Shown here: positions 8,494 through 16,973 of the stretch, one piece after another
Layout of the letters: every line of letters begins with the position of its first letter
Position numbering within the stretch: the stretch's first letter is position 1
Program-made: the position numbers and the translations under genes
Notes under the pieces: generated by a model
The model's database searches: none
Told to the model about the DNA's origin: nothing
What the model saw: the letters and a program-made list of their open reading frames with translations, nothing else
From: Candidatus Eiseniibacteriota bacterium
GTDB taxonomy: Bacteria > Eisenbacteria > RBG-16-71-46
DNA length: 38,215 nt
Assembly: GCA_016215625.1 (NCBI GenBank)
Contig: JACRIW010000078.1
Coordinates: forward strand, 1-38,215
Reading direction: 5' to 3'

Positions 8494-9141
8494 GTGGCAC
8501 GCACCGCCGACCCGCACATGCGCACGCGCATCCTCGACGCGGCCGACCGCCTGCTCGCCCGCGACGGTTTCCGCCGCATGACGGTCGACGGCGTCGCGCG
8601 CGAGGCCGGCGTGGGCAAGGGCTCGGTCTACCTGCACTTCGAGAGCAAGGAAGACGTCGCGCTCTCGTGCATCGACCGCATGGCCGCCGGCGTCGTGGCC
8701 GAGCTCGAGCGCCTCGCGGCGGGTCCCGGCGGCGCGGCGACGCGCCTGCGCGAGATGCTCGGTGCGCGCGTCCTGCTGCGTTTCGACTACGCGCGCCGGC
8801 ACGCGCCGAGCATCGACGAGAAACTCGCCGTCATGCGGCAGGCCATGCTCGAACGGCGAGCCGGTCACTTCGACGACGAAGTCACCGTGCTCGCGCGCGT
8901 GATCGGCGAGGGCCGCCGCGACGGCACGCTCGGCGGGCCGCTCGGCGCGGAGGCGGCCGCGCGCGCGCTGGTCACGGCCACGAACGCCCTCCTGCCCTAC
9001 AGCCTCAGCGTGCGGGAACTCGGCCGCCGCGCCGAACTCGCCCGCCGCGTGGACGACGTCCTCACGCTCCTGCTCGACGGCCTGCGGCCGGACGCCTCGG
9101 CCCGTCGCAAGTCCCCCACCCGCTCCCGGAGATCGTCATGA
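8494..9141 (+). CDS. TetR/AcrR-family transcriptional regulator
   Basis: The 215-residue product opens with a TetR-type helix-turn-helix: ILDAADRLLARDGF, then TVDGVAREAGVGKGSVYLHF and ESKEDV (about residues 13-56). The remainder is the helical ligand-binding and dimerisation domain, too variable to predict the ligand. The GTG start at 8494 has CCGGAGG about 5 bases upstream. The stop overlaps the start of the S41 peptidase gene (ATGA, 9138-9141), so the two are co-translated. A perfect inverted repeat directly upstream is the likely operator. The C-terminal tail is basic (RRKSPTRSRRSS) and may be disordered. Confidence 0.93.
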   Translation: MARTADPHMRTRILDAADRLLARDGFRRMTVDGVAREAGVGKGSVYLHFESKEDVALSCIDRMAAGVVAELERLAAGPGGAATRLREMLGARVLLRFDYARRHAPSIDEKLAVMRQAMLERRAGHFDDEVTVLARVIGEGRRDGTLGGPLGAEAAARALVTATNALLPYSLSVRELGRRAELARRVDDVLTLLLDGLRPDASARRKSPTRSRRSS

Positions 9142-10289
9142 ACGCACCGCTTCGACGGTTCGGACTGCTCGCACTCACCTCCCTGGCGCTCGGCGCCTCT
9201 TCCGCGCTCGCCCAGACGCACGGCGGCGGCGCGGCCGGTCCCGGCGACACCGTGGATCATCCGCTCGACGCGGCCACGCGCTCGGCCGTGGTCGAATCGC
9301 TCGCGGTCGCCGTGCAGCGCTGGTACGTGTTCCCGGACCGCGGCGCGGGGCTCGCGAAGGACCTGCGCCGGCGCGCGGCGAAGCGCGAGTACGACCGCAT
9401 CACGAGCCAGCGCGAGTTCGCCGACTCGTTGCGCGCGCACATGCAGGCGTACACGCACGACGGCCACATGCGTGTGCACTACCGCGCCGAACCTTGGCCG
9501 AAGCAGGCGGAGAACGAAGGTCCGCCGCCGCCCGAAGAGCGCGCGCGCCAGCTCGCCGCCGAGCGGAGGCAGAACTTCGGATTCCAGCGCGTCGAACGGC
9601 TGCCGGGCAACGTCGGCTATCTCGACCTGCGCTCGTTCTCGGGACTGCCCGAGGCGCACGCGACCGCGATCGCGGCGATGAACGTCCTCGCGAACTGCGA
9701 CGCGGTCATCGTGGACGTGCGGCGCAACGGCGGCGGTGACCCGACCCTGCTGCAGACCGTGATCACGTACTTCGTGGCGCCCGGCGATCGCCTGCACGTG
9801 AACGACTTCTACCTGCGCGAGGGCGATCGCACCGAGCAGTTCTGGAGCGCTGCGAACGTGCCGGGCCCACGCCTGAACGGCAAGCCGCTCTACGTGCTCA
9901 CGAGCCCGCTCACGGGCTCGTGCGCAGAGGAGTTCGCGTACGACGTGCAGACGCACGCGCTCGGCACGCTGTACGGCGCGACGACCGCGGGCGCCGCGAA
10001 CCCGGGCGGACTGTTCCCGCTCAGCGACCACCTCGCGGCGTTCATCGCGACGGGACGTGCGATCAACCCGGTGACGCACACGAACTGGGAAGGCGTGGGC
10101 GTGAAGCCGGATCACGACGTGCCGCCGGGGGACGCGCTGCGCGAGGCGCACGTCGCCGCGATCACGAAACTGCTCGAGACGCCGGCGGACGAGGATCACC
10201 GCGCGCTGCTGAATCGCGCACTCGAACGCGCGAAGGCGACCGTGAGCGATCCGGCCGAAGACTTCGTGCGCGGCCCGCGGCGGCGCTGA
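9138..10289 (+). CDS. Exported S41-family (tail-specific/IRBP-like) peptidase
   Basis: The 383-residue product has a signal peptide (MNAPLRRFGLLALTSLALG..., cleavage near ALA-QT). An N-terminal helical region (about 40-115) follows, then the S41 core. Strand motifs GNVGYLDLRSFSG and DAVIVDVRRNGGG precede TGSCAEEFAY, whose S261 is the expected nucleophile, and YGATTAGAANPGG, the usual glycine-rich segment. I see no PDZ domain, as in IRBP-like S41 proteins. It should act in the periplasm or outside on peptides of unknown identity. The ATG overlaps the TetR stop by 4 bases, so the regulator probably controls it. A strong terminator hairpin follows 20 bases after the stop. Confidence 0.9.
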   Translation: MNAPLRRFGLLALTSLALGASSALAQTHGGGAAGPGDTVDHPLDAATRSAVVESLAVAVQRWYVFPDRGAGLAKDLRRRAAKREYDRITSQREFADSLRAHMQAYTHDGHMRVHYRAEPWPKQAENEGPPPPEERARQLAAERRQNFGFQRVERLPGNVGYLDLRSFSGLPEAHATAIAAMNVLANCDAVIVDVRRNGGGDPTLLQTVITYFVAPGDRLHVNDFYLREGDRTEQFWSAANVPGPRLNGKPLYVLTSPLTGSCAEEFAYDVQTHALGTLYGATTAGAANPGGLFPLSDHLAAFIATGRAINPVTHTNWEGVGVKPDHDVPPGDALREAHVAAITKLLETPADEDHRALLNRALERAKATVSDPAEDFVRGPRRR

Positions 10290-10308
10290 GCGCGCATCCC
10301 CGAAGCAC

Positions 10309-10339
10309 GAAAGGGCCGGAGCGACGCTCCGGCCCTTTC
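10309..10339. terminator. Bidirectional terminator between S41 peptidase and YbbR-like genes
   Basis: A perfect 14-bp stem (10309-10322 with 10326-10339) with a GAC loop lies between two convergent genes. The stem has AAA at one base and TTT at the other, giving a short T-run on both strands, so it can serve both transcripts. Confidence 0.85.
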
Positions 10340-10355
10340 GCACGTTCTGCGCGTG

Positions 10356-11021
10356 CTACGGCACCCGTCTCGCGAGTACGAGCTTCACGAGCACGGTCGG
10401 CGGGTCCGCCACGCACCAGTCGGGCAGCGACGCCGGAGCGACCTCGGCGCGCACGGTGTCGCGCTTGCCGTCGAGCCGGATGGCGGCGAGCGGAATCGAG
10501 TCGAGCTGCGCGAGCACGCCCTGCGGCCCGGTCACCCGCAGCGTCCCCGGGCGCGTGATCGCGACGCCCTTCCAGGCATAGCCGCTCGCCGGCGTACCGG
10601 CGACCTGGACCGCGACCGGGATGTCACGCTTCACCTTGAGGTCGAGGTCCACCTCGATCACGCGCGGACCGATCAGGTTCTCGACCGTGACCCCGGACTT
10701 GGGCAGCGGCAGGTCGGTCGGCACGAGCGCGCGTGAGAAGCGGCCGGTCCCGACGCCGAGCAGCGAGAGCCTCAGGCGCGGCTCCTTCACGCGCATCCCG
10801 ATCAGCTGCTTGCCGGTCGCGTGCAGTTCCGCCTGCACCACCGCGGGAGACGGCCCGGAGAGCGACAGCGAGTCGGCCAGGTCGGTGAACTCGACCGGGA
10901 ACGACACGAGCATGGTCGCTTCGCGGTCCGTGTACACGTTGAGGTACACGACGACCGCGAGAAGCAGGGCTGTGAACTTGAGCCCGAGGTTGTCGAACAG
11001 CCAGCCGCGCAGGACGTTCAT
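10356..11021 (-). CDS. YbbR-domain membrane-anchored protein
   Basis: The 221-residue product begins with a short cytoplasmic stretch (MNVLRGWLFDNLG), then one transmembrane helix (LKFTALLLAVVVYLNVY, about 14-30). The rest is an extracytoplasmic beta-rich region with YbbR-like segments such as VVQAELHATGKQL, VEVDLDLKVKRDIPVAVQV and TLRVTGPQGVLAQLDSI. In many bacteria YbbR/CdaR proteins regulate the diadenylate cyclase CdaA encoded next door; no such cyclase gene is seen here. It lies 42 bases after the response regulator gene in the same direction. The start at 11021 precedes the membrane helix in the usual way. Confidence 0.85.
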   Translation of the reverse strand: MNVLRGWLFDNLGLKFTALLLAVVVYLNVYTDREATMLVSFPVEFTDLADSLSLSGPSPAVVQAELHATGKQLIGMRVKEPRLRLSLLGVGTGRFSRALVPTDLPLPKSGVTVENLIGPRVIEVDLDLKVKRDIPVAVQVAGTPASGYAWKGVAITRPGTLRVTGPQGVLAQLDSIPLAAIRLDGKRDTVRAEVAPASLPDWCVADPPTVLVKLVLARRVP

Positions 11022-11063
11022 GACGCGCGCACCATACCTCAGCCGGAGCGTCGTGGCGCGGCG

Positions 11064-12485
11064 TTACTCGCCCGCGTCCTCGGGATCGTCGTCACCGCCG
11101 TCACCGCCTTCACCGGGACGGCGCAGGCCGTGCTTCTCCATGCGCGAATACAGCGTGCGGCGCGTGAGCCCGAGCAGCCGCGCGGCGCGGCTCTTGTTGC
11201 CCTTCGCGCGCTCGAGCGCCTTGAGGATCAGCTCGCGCTCGAGATCCTCGAGCGACAGCCCCTCCTCGGGAATCTCCGGCACCCACCCGGCGGGGCCGAA
11301 CGTGCCGCCGGCGCCCGCATTCGTGCTGCCCGTCGCGGCGAACGTCAGATGTTCGACGCCGCTCGGATCGGGTCCGGCGAGGATGAGCGCGCGCACGACC
11401 ACGTGCTCGAGTTCGCGCACGTGGCCCGGGAACGCGTACGACGACATGGCACGGAGTGCGGCACCGTCGATCTTGTCCTCCGCCGCGCCGTGCTTGCGCA
11501 GGAAATGCTGCACGAGGCGGGGCACGTCGCCCGGCCGCTCGCGCAGCGGCGGCAGCACGAGCGGGAACACGTTGAGCCGGAAGAACAGGTCCTCGCGGAA
11601 CGTGCGCTCGCGGACCATGTCCTCGAGCGGGCGGTTCGTGGCGGCGAGGATGCGCACGTCCACCGTGATCGGCTGGTTGCCGCCCACGCGCGTGAACGTC
11701 TTCTCTTCGATCACCTGCAGCAGCTTCACCTGCAGCGACACGGGCATCTCCCCGATCTCGTCGAGGAAGATCGTGCCCCTGTGCGCGTCCTCGAAGCGGC
11801 CGGCCTTCTGGCGCACGGCGCCGGTGAATGCGCCCTTCTCGTGGCCGAACAGCTCGCTCTCGAGCAGGGCCTCGGGCAGCGCGCCGCAGTTCACCTTCAC
11901 CCACGGACCGCCGGCCCTGCGGCTGAGCAGGTGGATCGTGCGTGCGAAGAGGTCCTTGCCGCTGCCGCTCTCGCCACGCAGCAGCACGGTCGAATCCGTC
12001 ACCGCGACGCGTGCGGCCATGTCGAGCACGCGCTTCGTCGCGGGCGCCTCGCCCACGACGGGCAGCGCCTCGCGGCGCAGCGAGTCGAACGAGGCGGCGA
12101 GGCGCTCGTTCTCGTGGGCGAGCTGCGACTTCTCCGCGAGTTCGCGCAGCGACAGCACGAGCACGTCGGTGAAGTCGCCCTCCTTCTCGACGTAGTCGCG
12201 CGCACCGAGCTTGAGCGCCTTGCGCGCGGTCTCGAGCGCGGCGTACGCCGTCATCACGATCACCGCGGTCGCGGGCCAGCGTTCGCGCACCTGGCCCAGC
12301 AGCGCCATGCCGTCCGGCGGCGCCATGCGCAGGTCCGTGACCACGGCGTCGAACCGCTCGGCCTCGAGCCGCTTGAGCGCGGCCGCGCCGCCGTTCGCGT
12401 ACTCGGTCGTGAAGCCGGCGTCCGCAAGTTCCGCGGCGACCAGCTCGGCGTTCTTCACCTCGTCGTCGACGACCAGTACCTTCAC
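11064..12485 (-). CDS. NtrC-family sigma-54-dependent response regulator
   Basis: The 473-residue product has three domains in order. A receiver (1-115) carries acidic D7/D8, phosphoacceptor D51 and K101. A sigma-54-interacting AAA+ ATPase has Walker A GESGSGKD (171-178), the GAFTGA loop that contacts sigma-54 (218-223) and Walker B GTIFLDE (237-243). A Fis-type helix-turn-helix closes it (GNKSRAARLLGLTRRTLYSR), with an acidic tail. All residues needed for activation are present. The sensor kinase gene lies upstream on the same strand, separated by a small lipoprotein gene. The target is unknown; the neighbouring exopolysaccharide locus is a reasonable candidate, since similar regulators control such loci elsewhere. 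Confidence 0.96.
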   Translation of the reverse strand: MKVLVVDDEVKNAELVAAELADAGFTTEYANGGAAALKRLEAERFDAVVTDLRMAPPDGMALLGQVRERWPATAVIVMTAYAALETARKALKLGARDYVEKEGDFTDVLVLSLRELAEKSQLAHENERLAASFDSLRREALPVVGEAPATKRVLDMAARVAVTDSTVLLRGESGSGKDLFARTIHLLSRRAGGPWVKVNCGALPEALLESELFGHEKGAFTGAVRQKAGRFEDAHRGTIFLDEIGEMPVSLQVKLLQVIEEKTFTRVGGNQPITVDVRILAATNRPLEDMVRERTFREDLFFRLNVFPLVLPPLRERPGDVPRLVQHFLRKHGAAEDKIDGAALRAMSSYAFPGHVRELEHVVVRALILAGPDPSGVEHLTFAATGSTNAGAGGTFGPAGWVPEIPEEGLSLEDLERELILKALERAKGNKSRAARLLGLTRRTLYSRMEKHGLRRPGEGGDGGDDDPEDAGE

Positions 12486-12510
12486 CCGATCCTCCGTGAT
12501 GGGCGGACGC

Positions 12511-12801
12511 TCAGTTGCAGACCTGCACGACGCCGAGCGCCGCGGTCTCCTCGGACCACGCGCGGCCGTCGATGCGCACTCGGATGTAGCCCGCCACCGT
12601 GCGCTTCTGCACGCGGACGCAGGCGAGCGTCCCGATCACCTTGTAGCTCGAGTTGCCGCAGCCGGTGATCGCCTGGTCGTTGTTCACGAGCCCGTCCCAG
12701 CACGTGTCGGACTGGATCTCCACCTTGTAGCGCTTCGAGCAGCCGGTGCCCGCCACGAGCAGCAGGGCGGCGAACACGAGCAGAGCCACGTTCTTCTTCA
12801 C
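12511..12801 (-). CDS. Small cysteine-rich lipoprotein between kinase and regulator
   Basis: The 96-residue product has a lipoprotein-type signal (KK, hydrophobic core, AGTGC) with lipid attachment expected at C21. The lipobox is imperfect, with Gly at position -3. The mature part of about 75 residues contains four further cysteines (34, 48, 61 and 95), enough for two disulfides. I recognise no family. The GTG at 12801 follows a GGAG about 8 bases upstream; an upstream ATG in frame would put 20 polar residues before the signal and was rejected. It lies 85 bases after the histidine kinase and 25 bases before the response regulator, so it is co-expressed with them and could be an accessory sensor at the envelope. 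That role is inference. Confidence 0.75.
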   Translation of the reverse strand: MKKNVALLVFAALLLVAGTGCSKRYKVEIQSDTCWDGLVNNDQAITGCGNSSYKVIGTLACVRVQKRTVAGYIRVRIDGRAWSEETAALGVVQVCN

Positions 12802-12886
12802 GTCGGTCTCCGGTCCGGATACGGGGGAACTCGGGGCGCGCGTAGCGCGCCGGGTGCGCAAGTTATCGTCCTTTCCCCGCCGTTCT

Positions 12887-14200
12887 TCAACCGCGGAGGA
12901 GCGGAATCTCGACGCGCACCGTGGCGCCGCCTTCCGGGCGGTTGGCGACCTCGAGCCGGCCGCCCGCGCCTTCGGCGAGCCGCCGCGTCAGGAACAGCCC
13001 GAGGCCGCTGCCCTTCGCCTTGGTGGTGAAGAACGGCTCGCCGAGCCGCTGGAGCACGTCGGCGGGGATGCCCGGGCCGTCGTCGCGCACGGTGAAGACC
13101 GCGCGGCCGCCCTCGGCCGTGAGCGAAGCGCGCACGGCACCGCCCTCGGGACTCGCCTCGAGCGCGTTGAGCAGCAGGTTGAGGGCGACCTGCTTGAGCG
13201 ACTCGCCGTCGAGCGGCACGGGCGCGGCGCCGGCCGGCGCCTCGCGCTCGAGCGCGACCCGGCGGGCGGCGAACTCGCCCTGCACGAGGTCGAGCGTGGC
13301 GGCGAACGCCGCCGCGAAGTCGCCGTCGTCCCCGGCCTCGCCCTCGACGCGGGCGAACTGCAGGTAACGCCCGACCGTGCGGGTGAGGCGGTCCACCTCC
13401 TCCACCACCGAGTCCGCCATGCGCTGCGCCTCGGGCTCGAGCCGGGCGAGACGGCGAGCCGAACCGCGGATGATGGCGAGCGGATTCTTGATCTCGTGCG
13501 CGAGCGTGGCGGTGAGCCGGCCCATGGCGGCGAGGTTTTCGGAACGCGTGAGGCGGCGCTCGAGCGCGAGCTGGCGCGACGTCACGCGCAGCAGGATGCC
13601 CGTGAGCACCGCGATGGCGGCGAGGCTCAAGCCCGCGATGAACGCGAGCCGGTTCGCGAGGCGCCGCAGCTCGGGATCCCACGCGGGCTGCGCTTCGGCC
13701 ACGAGCACCGCGCGCACCGCACCGCCGGGAACGCCTCCCACGCGCACCGGCACGAACGCGGCCCGGCTTTCGACGCCCGCGACTCGCCACGGCCGCGCCG
13801 CGGTGACGCGCCCGGCGAACGCCGCGGCCAGCGAATCGTGCGCGAGCGAGTCGTACGCGCTCGCCGCGCCCACCCCGGCCTCGCCGCGCACGACGTCGTA
13901 GAGCGTCGTGCGGTTCGTGTCGAGCACGGCGAGATTGGCGAAGCCCGTGACGCCGCGCAGCGGGTCGAGCTGGGCCTGGAGGGCGAAGAACCCGCCGCTT
14001 CCGCTCCCCAGCTGGCGCACGTCGTCGAGATCCTCGGCGCTCAACTGCGAGGCGGCGATCCCGGCCACCTGCTCGAGCCGCCCCTGGAACTCGCGCTCGA
14101 ACGCACCGTGCAGGCTGCGGTAGGCCAGCGCGGTCGTGAGCACGGTCACGAACGCGGCGACGAGTGCGAAGACGATCATCCAGGTCTGGGTGCGATGCAC
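12887..14200 (-). CDS. Membrane-bound sensor histidine kinase
   Basis: The 437-residue product has a transmembrane helix at about 8-27, an extracytoplasmic sensor region of about 155 residues, a second helix at about 184-206, then the kinase core. The H-box is LAHEIKNPLAIIRG with H235. The N-box is LNLLLNALEAS, and the ATP lid region has DDGPGIP and KGSGLGLFL. No clear HAMP or PAS domain separates membrane and kinase. The GTG start at 14200 has GGGAGG five bases upstream; an earlier ATG at 14332 would add 44 residues of low-complexity sequence and block the membrane helix placement. It is the presumed partner of the NtrC-type regulator downstream. Confidence 0.94.
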   Translation of the reverse strand: MHRTQTWMIVFALVAAFVTVLTTALAYRSLHGAFEREFQGRLEQVAGIAASQLSAEDLDDVRQLGSGSGGFFALQAQLDPLRGVTGFANLAVLDTNRTTLYDVVRGEAGVGAASAYDSLAHDSLAAAFAGRVTAARPWRVAGVESRAAFVPVRVGGVPGGAVRAVLVAEAQPAWDPELRRLANRLAFIAGLSLAAIAVLTGILLRVTSRQLALERRLTRSENLAAMGRLTATLAHEIKNPLAIIRGSARRLARLEPEAQRMADSVVEEVDRLTRTVGRYLQFARVEGEAGDDGDFAAAFAATLDLVQGEFAARRVALEREAPAGAAPVPLDGESLKQVALNLLLNALEASPEGGAVRASLTAEGGRAVFTVRDDGPGIPADVLQRLGEPFFTTKAKGSGLGLFLTRRLAEGAGGRLEVANRPEGGATVRVEIPLLRG

Positions 14201-14648
14201 GGTTCCTCCCGGCCGGCACGCTAGCCGTCCGGCTTCTCCGGCCGCAAGGCGCTGCCGGGCACCCCGGGCACCGCGAGCGGCCGGGTGCTGGGGCAGGTGC
14301 ACCACCGCGGAGGAGCCAATCGCATTTTGCACTCAAGGTCCGCAATTGCCGGTCCGATGACGCACTTGTCGAGCGCATCCGGCTCGCGCGGCGCCCCGTT
14401 CCCGGCAGGCACGGACCGCTCGCGATCGCGCCGGTGCCCCGGACATTGCGGAAAGACACACTCGAAATCCCCCACGCGCTTCGCGTGCAGCACACACCGG
14501 CCACCCCTCGGACGGAGTGTGAGGCGCGTCTCGCGGCCTTCGGGCTGGAGGCCGTGACGGGACGTCGGGGAACCACGCTCGCACGAATCCCGTGCGCGCA
14601 TACGTTCGAGACGGCCGCCGAAAGCGGCCGGAATCCGAGGGGTCCGCC
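14201..14648. other. 448-base divergent region between sensor kinase and polysaccharide export genes
   Basis: No open frame here is credible. The stretch must hold the promoters of both the two-component unit (minus) and the exopolysaccharide operon (plus). An AT-richer island lies at 14321-14350. I searched by eye for a GG-N10-GC sigma-54 element reading toward the export gene and found none. A GGACATT at 14441-14447 resembles half-sites seen in the second exopolysaccharide leader. Confidence 0.5.
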
Positions 14649-16973
14649 TTGAAGCTGCATTCGCGAAGCCCGCTGCACGTCGCGCTCACGAGCGCCCTCT
14701 TCGCCGTTTCGCTCGTTTCGACGCCCTGCTTCGCCCCGGCCGCACACGCCGCGAACGACACGCGTTCGCTGCTCGCCGAAACCGGCCTGACGCCCGAACA
14801 GCTGCGCGCGAAGCTGCGCGACGCGGGCCAGAGCGACGCGTCGATCGACGCGCTGCTGCAGTCGTCCGGCGTGCCGCGACGCACGAGCGCCGCCCCGGCC
14901 GCGCCGGCCGCGCCGGCGCCCGCGCCCGAGCCGCAGCGCGCCGAACCGGCGCCCGCCACCCGCCCGGCATTCACCCCCAACGGCGACGAGCCCTTCGGCT
15001 TCGAGATGTTCCACTGGTCGCCCGCGACCTTCGAGCCGCTCAGCTACGGGCCCGTGGATGCGGACTACCCGCTCGGCCCCGGCGACGAGCTCGCGCTCAC
15101 GCTCTGGGGCGACAGCCAGCTCGCGCTCACGCTGGCCGTGAACCGCGAAGGCTTCGTGACGCTGCCCGACGTCGGCCAGGTGAACGTGGCCGGCCTCACG
15201 CTCGAGGAGGCGAAGGCGCGCGTGCGCGGCGCGTTGTCGCGCGTGTACTCCGGCCTGCGCCCCACCGGCCAGCGCTCGACCACGTTCGTCAGCCTCTCCA
15301 TGGGCAAGCTCCGCACGATCCAGGTCTTCCTGCTCGGCCAGGTCGTGCGGCCCGGCGCGTACTCGATCAGCTCGGTCTCGCGCGTGCTCAACGCGCTCTA
15401 CGCCGCCGGCGGTCCGTCTCGCGACGGCTCGCTGCGCGACGTGCGCATCCTGCGCGGCGGCCAGATCGTCGCGCACGTGGACCTGTACGACGTCGTGCTC
15501 GGCGGCGCCGCCACGCAGATGGCGAGGCTGCAGAACGGCGACGTCGTGTTCGTGCCGTCGGCCGAACGCCGCGTGCGCCTGACCGGCGCCGCACGCCGCA
15601 CCGGGCTCTACGAGCTGCGCGAAGGCGAGCAGCTGCGCGACCTGCTGCGCATCGCGGGCGGAGTGCTGCCCGAGGCCGAACTCGAGCGTGCCCAGATCGA
15701 CCGCGTCACCCCGATCGCGCAGCGCGACAGCCTGCGCGGCCAGGGCCGCATCGCCGTGGACGTGGCGCTCGGCCGCGTGCTCGCGGACGCCTCCGCCGAC
15801 GTCGCGCTGTTCGACTCCGACTCGCTCACCGTGTACGCGCTGCCCGATCGCCGCTCGAACACCGTGCGCATCGGCGGGCGCGGCGTCTCCCGCCCCGGCA
15901 CGTACGAATACCGTCCGGGCATGCGCGTGTCCGATCTCGTCGCGCTCGCCGGCGGCACGACGCCGGACGCCTACCTCGACCGCGCGCTCATCACGCGCAC
16001 GCTCGCCGACAGCACGCGCATGTCGCTGCGCATCTCGCCGAAGAAGGCGCTCGCGGGCGAGCCGTTCGACGACGTCGCGCTGCAGGTGCTCGACGACCTC
16101 TCGATCCGCTCGCGCTGGGATCTCGAGGACCGCCAGGAGGTGAGCATCCACGGCATGGTGCGCTCGCCGGGCACGTACGAATTGCTCGAAGGGATGACGC
16201 TCACCGACCTCATCATGAAGGCCGGAGGGCTCGCCGAGAACGCGCTCGCGACGCGCGCCGAGCTCGCGCGCGTGGCCGAATGGCCGCGACTCGCCGACAC
16301 GCTCACCGTCCCGCTCGATCGCGACCTCACGAAGTGCGCCGCGGCGGCCGCGCTCGTGCTGAAGCCGCACGACGCCGTGTTCCTGCGCCGCGACCCGAAT
16401 TTCATCGAGCCCTCGTATGCGACGATCGAAGGCGAGGTGCGCTTCCCCGGCACGTACGCGCTGTTGCGCCGCGACGAACGCGTTTCCGAACTCGTCGAGC
16501 GCGCCGGCGGCCTCACCGACCTCGCCTACGCGCGCGGCGTCACGTTTCTCCGCGAGGGCGGGAGCAAGCTGGCGATCGACCTCCCGCGAGCGCTGCGCGA
16601 TGCGGGCTCGGCGGCGAACATCACGCTGGTCCCGGGCGACATCGTGCGCGTGCCGCGCTTCACCCCCACCGTGCAGATCGAGGGCGCGGTGCAGTCACCC
16701 GTCACGGCGCTGTTCCAGCCGGGCGCCGGCGTCGGCTTCTACATCATGCAGGCGAGCGGCTTCCGCCAGGACGCCGACCGCCGCGGCGTGGTCGTGATCT
16801 CGCCGTCAGGCCGCGTGCGCAAGGGCGGACGGCCCGAACCGGGCAGCCGCATCATCGTGCCGGCGCGCGTGCAGGAGGAGCAGAAGGACCACCTCAAGGA
16901 CTTCGCCACGCTCATGAGCATCCTCGCGAGCGCGGCCACGACCGTCTACCTCGTCGGACAGAGCGCGAAATGA
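14649..16973 (+). CDS. Wza-like polysaccharide export protein with multiple SLBB domains
   Basis: The 774-residue product has a signal peptide (cleavage near AHA-AND). A low-complexity Ala/Pro linker leads into a Poly_export domain beginning PLGPGDELALTLWGD. Six SLBB-type repeats follow, each marked by a G-x-V/R-PG-x-Y motif: GQVVRPGAYSI, GAARRTGLYEL, GRGVSRPGTYEY, GMVRSPGTYEL, GEVRFPGTYAL and GAVQSPVTALF. The C-terminus has a hydrophobic helix (LMSILASAATTVYLVG). This is about twice the length of E. coli Wza and matches the long multi-SLBB exporters that form the outer-membrane/periplasmic channel. The TTG at 14649 has GAGGGG about 7 bases upstream and starts right at the signal peptide; an ATG at 14592 is the alternative. 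It overlaps the next gene by 4 bases. Confidence 0.92.
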   Translation: MKLHSRSPLHVALTSALFAVSLVSTPCFAPAAHAANDTRSLLAETGLTPEQLRAKLRDAGQSDASIDALLQSSGVPRRTSAAPAAPAAPAPAPEPQRAEPAPATRPAFTPNGDEPFGFEMFHWSPATFEPLSYGPVDADYPLGPGDELALTLWGDSQLALTLAVNREGFVTLPDVGQVNVAGLTLEEAKARVRGALSRVYSGLRPTGQRSTTFVSLSMGKLRTIQVFLLGQVVRPGAYSISSVSRVLNALYAAGGPSRDGSLRDVRILRGGQIVAHVDLYDVVLGGAATQMARLQNGDVVFVPSAERRVRLTGAARRTGLYELREGEQLRDLLRIAGGVLPEAELERAQIDRVTPIAQRDSLRGQGRIAVDVALGRVLADASADVALFDSDSLTVYALPDRRSNTVRIGGRGVSRPGTYEYRPGMRVSDLVALAGGTTPDAYLDRALITRTLADSTRMSLRISPKKALAGEPFDDVALQVLDDLSIRSRWDLEDRQEVSIHGMVRSPGTYELLEGMTLTDLIMKAGGLAENALATRAELARVAEWPRLADTLTVPLDRDLTKCAAAAALVLKPHDAVFLRRDPNFIEPSYATIEGEVRFPGTYALLRRDERVSELVERAGGLTDLAYARGVTFLREGGSKLAIDLPRALRDAGSAANITLVPGDIVRVPRFTPTVQIEGAVQSPVTALFQPGAGVGFYIMQASGFRQDADRRGVVVISPSGRVRKGGRPEPGSRIIVPARVQEEQKDHLKDFATLMSILASAATTVYLVGQSAK

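Noticed and set aside
12798..16370. 1190-codon minus-strand open frame
   Set aside because: It is antisense to the Wza-like gene and out of frame with the histidine kinase; its composition is typical of a codon-bias shadow.
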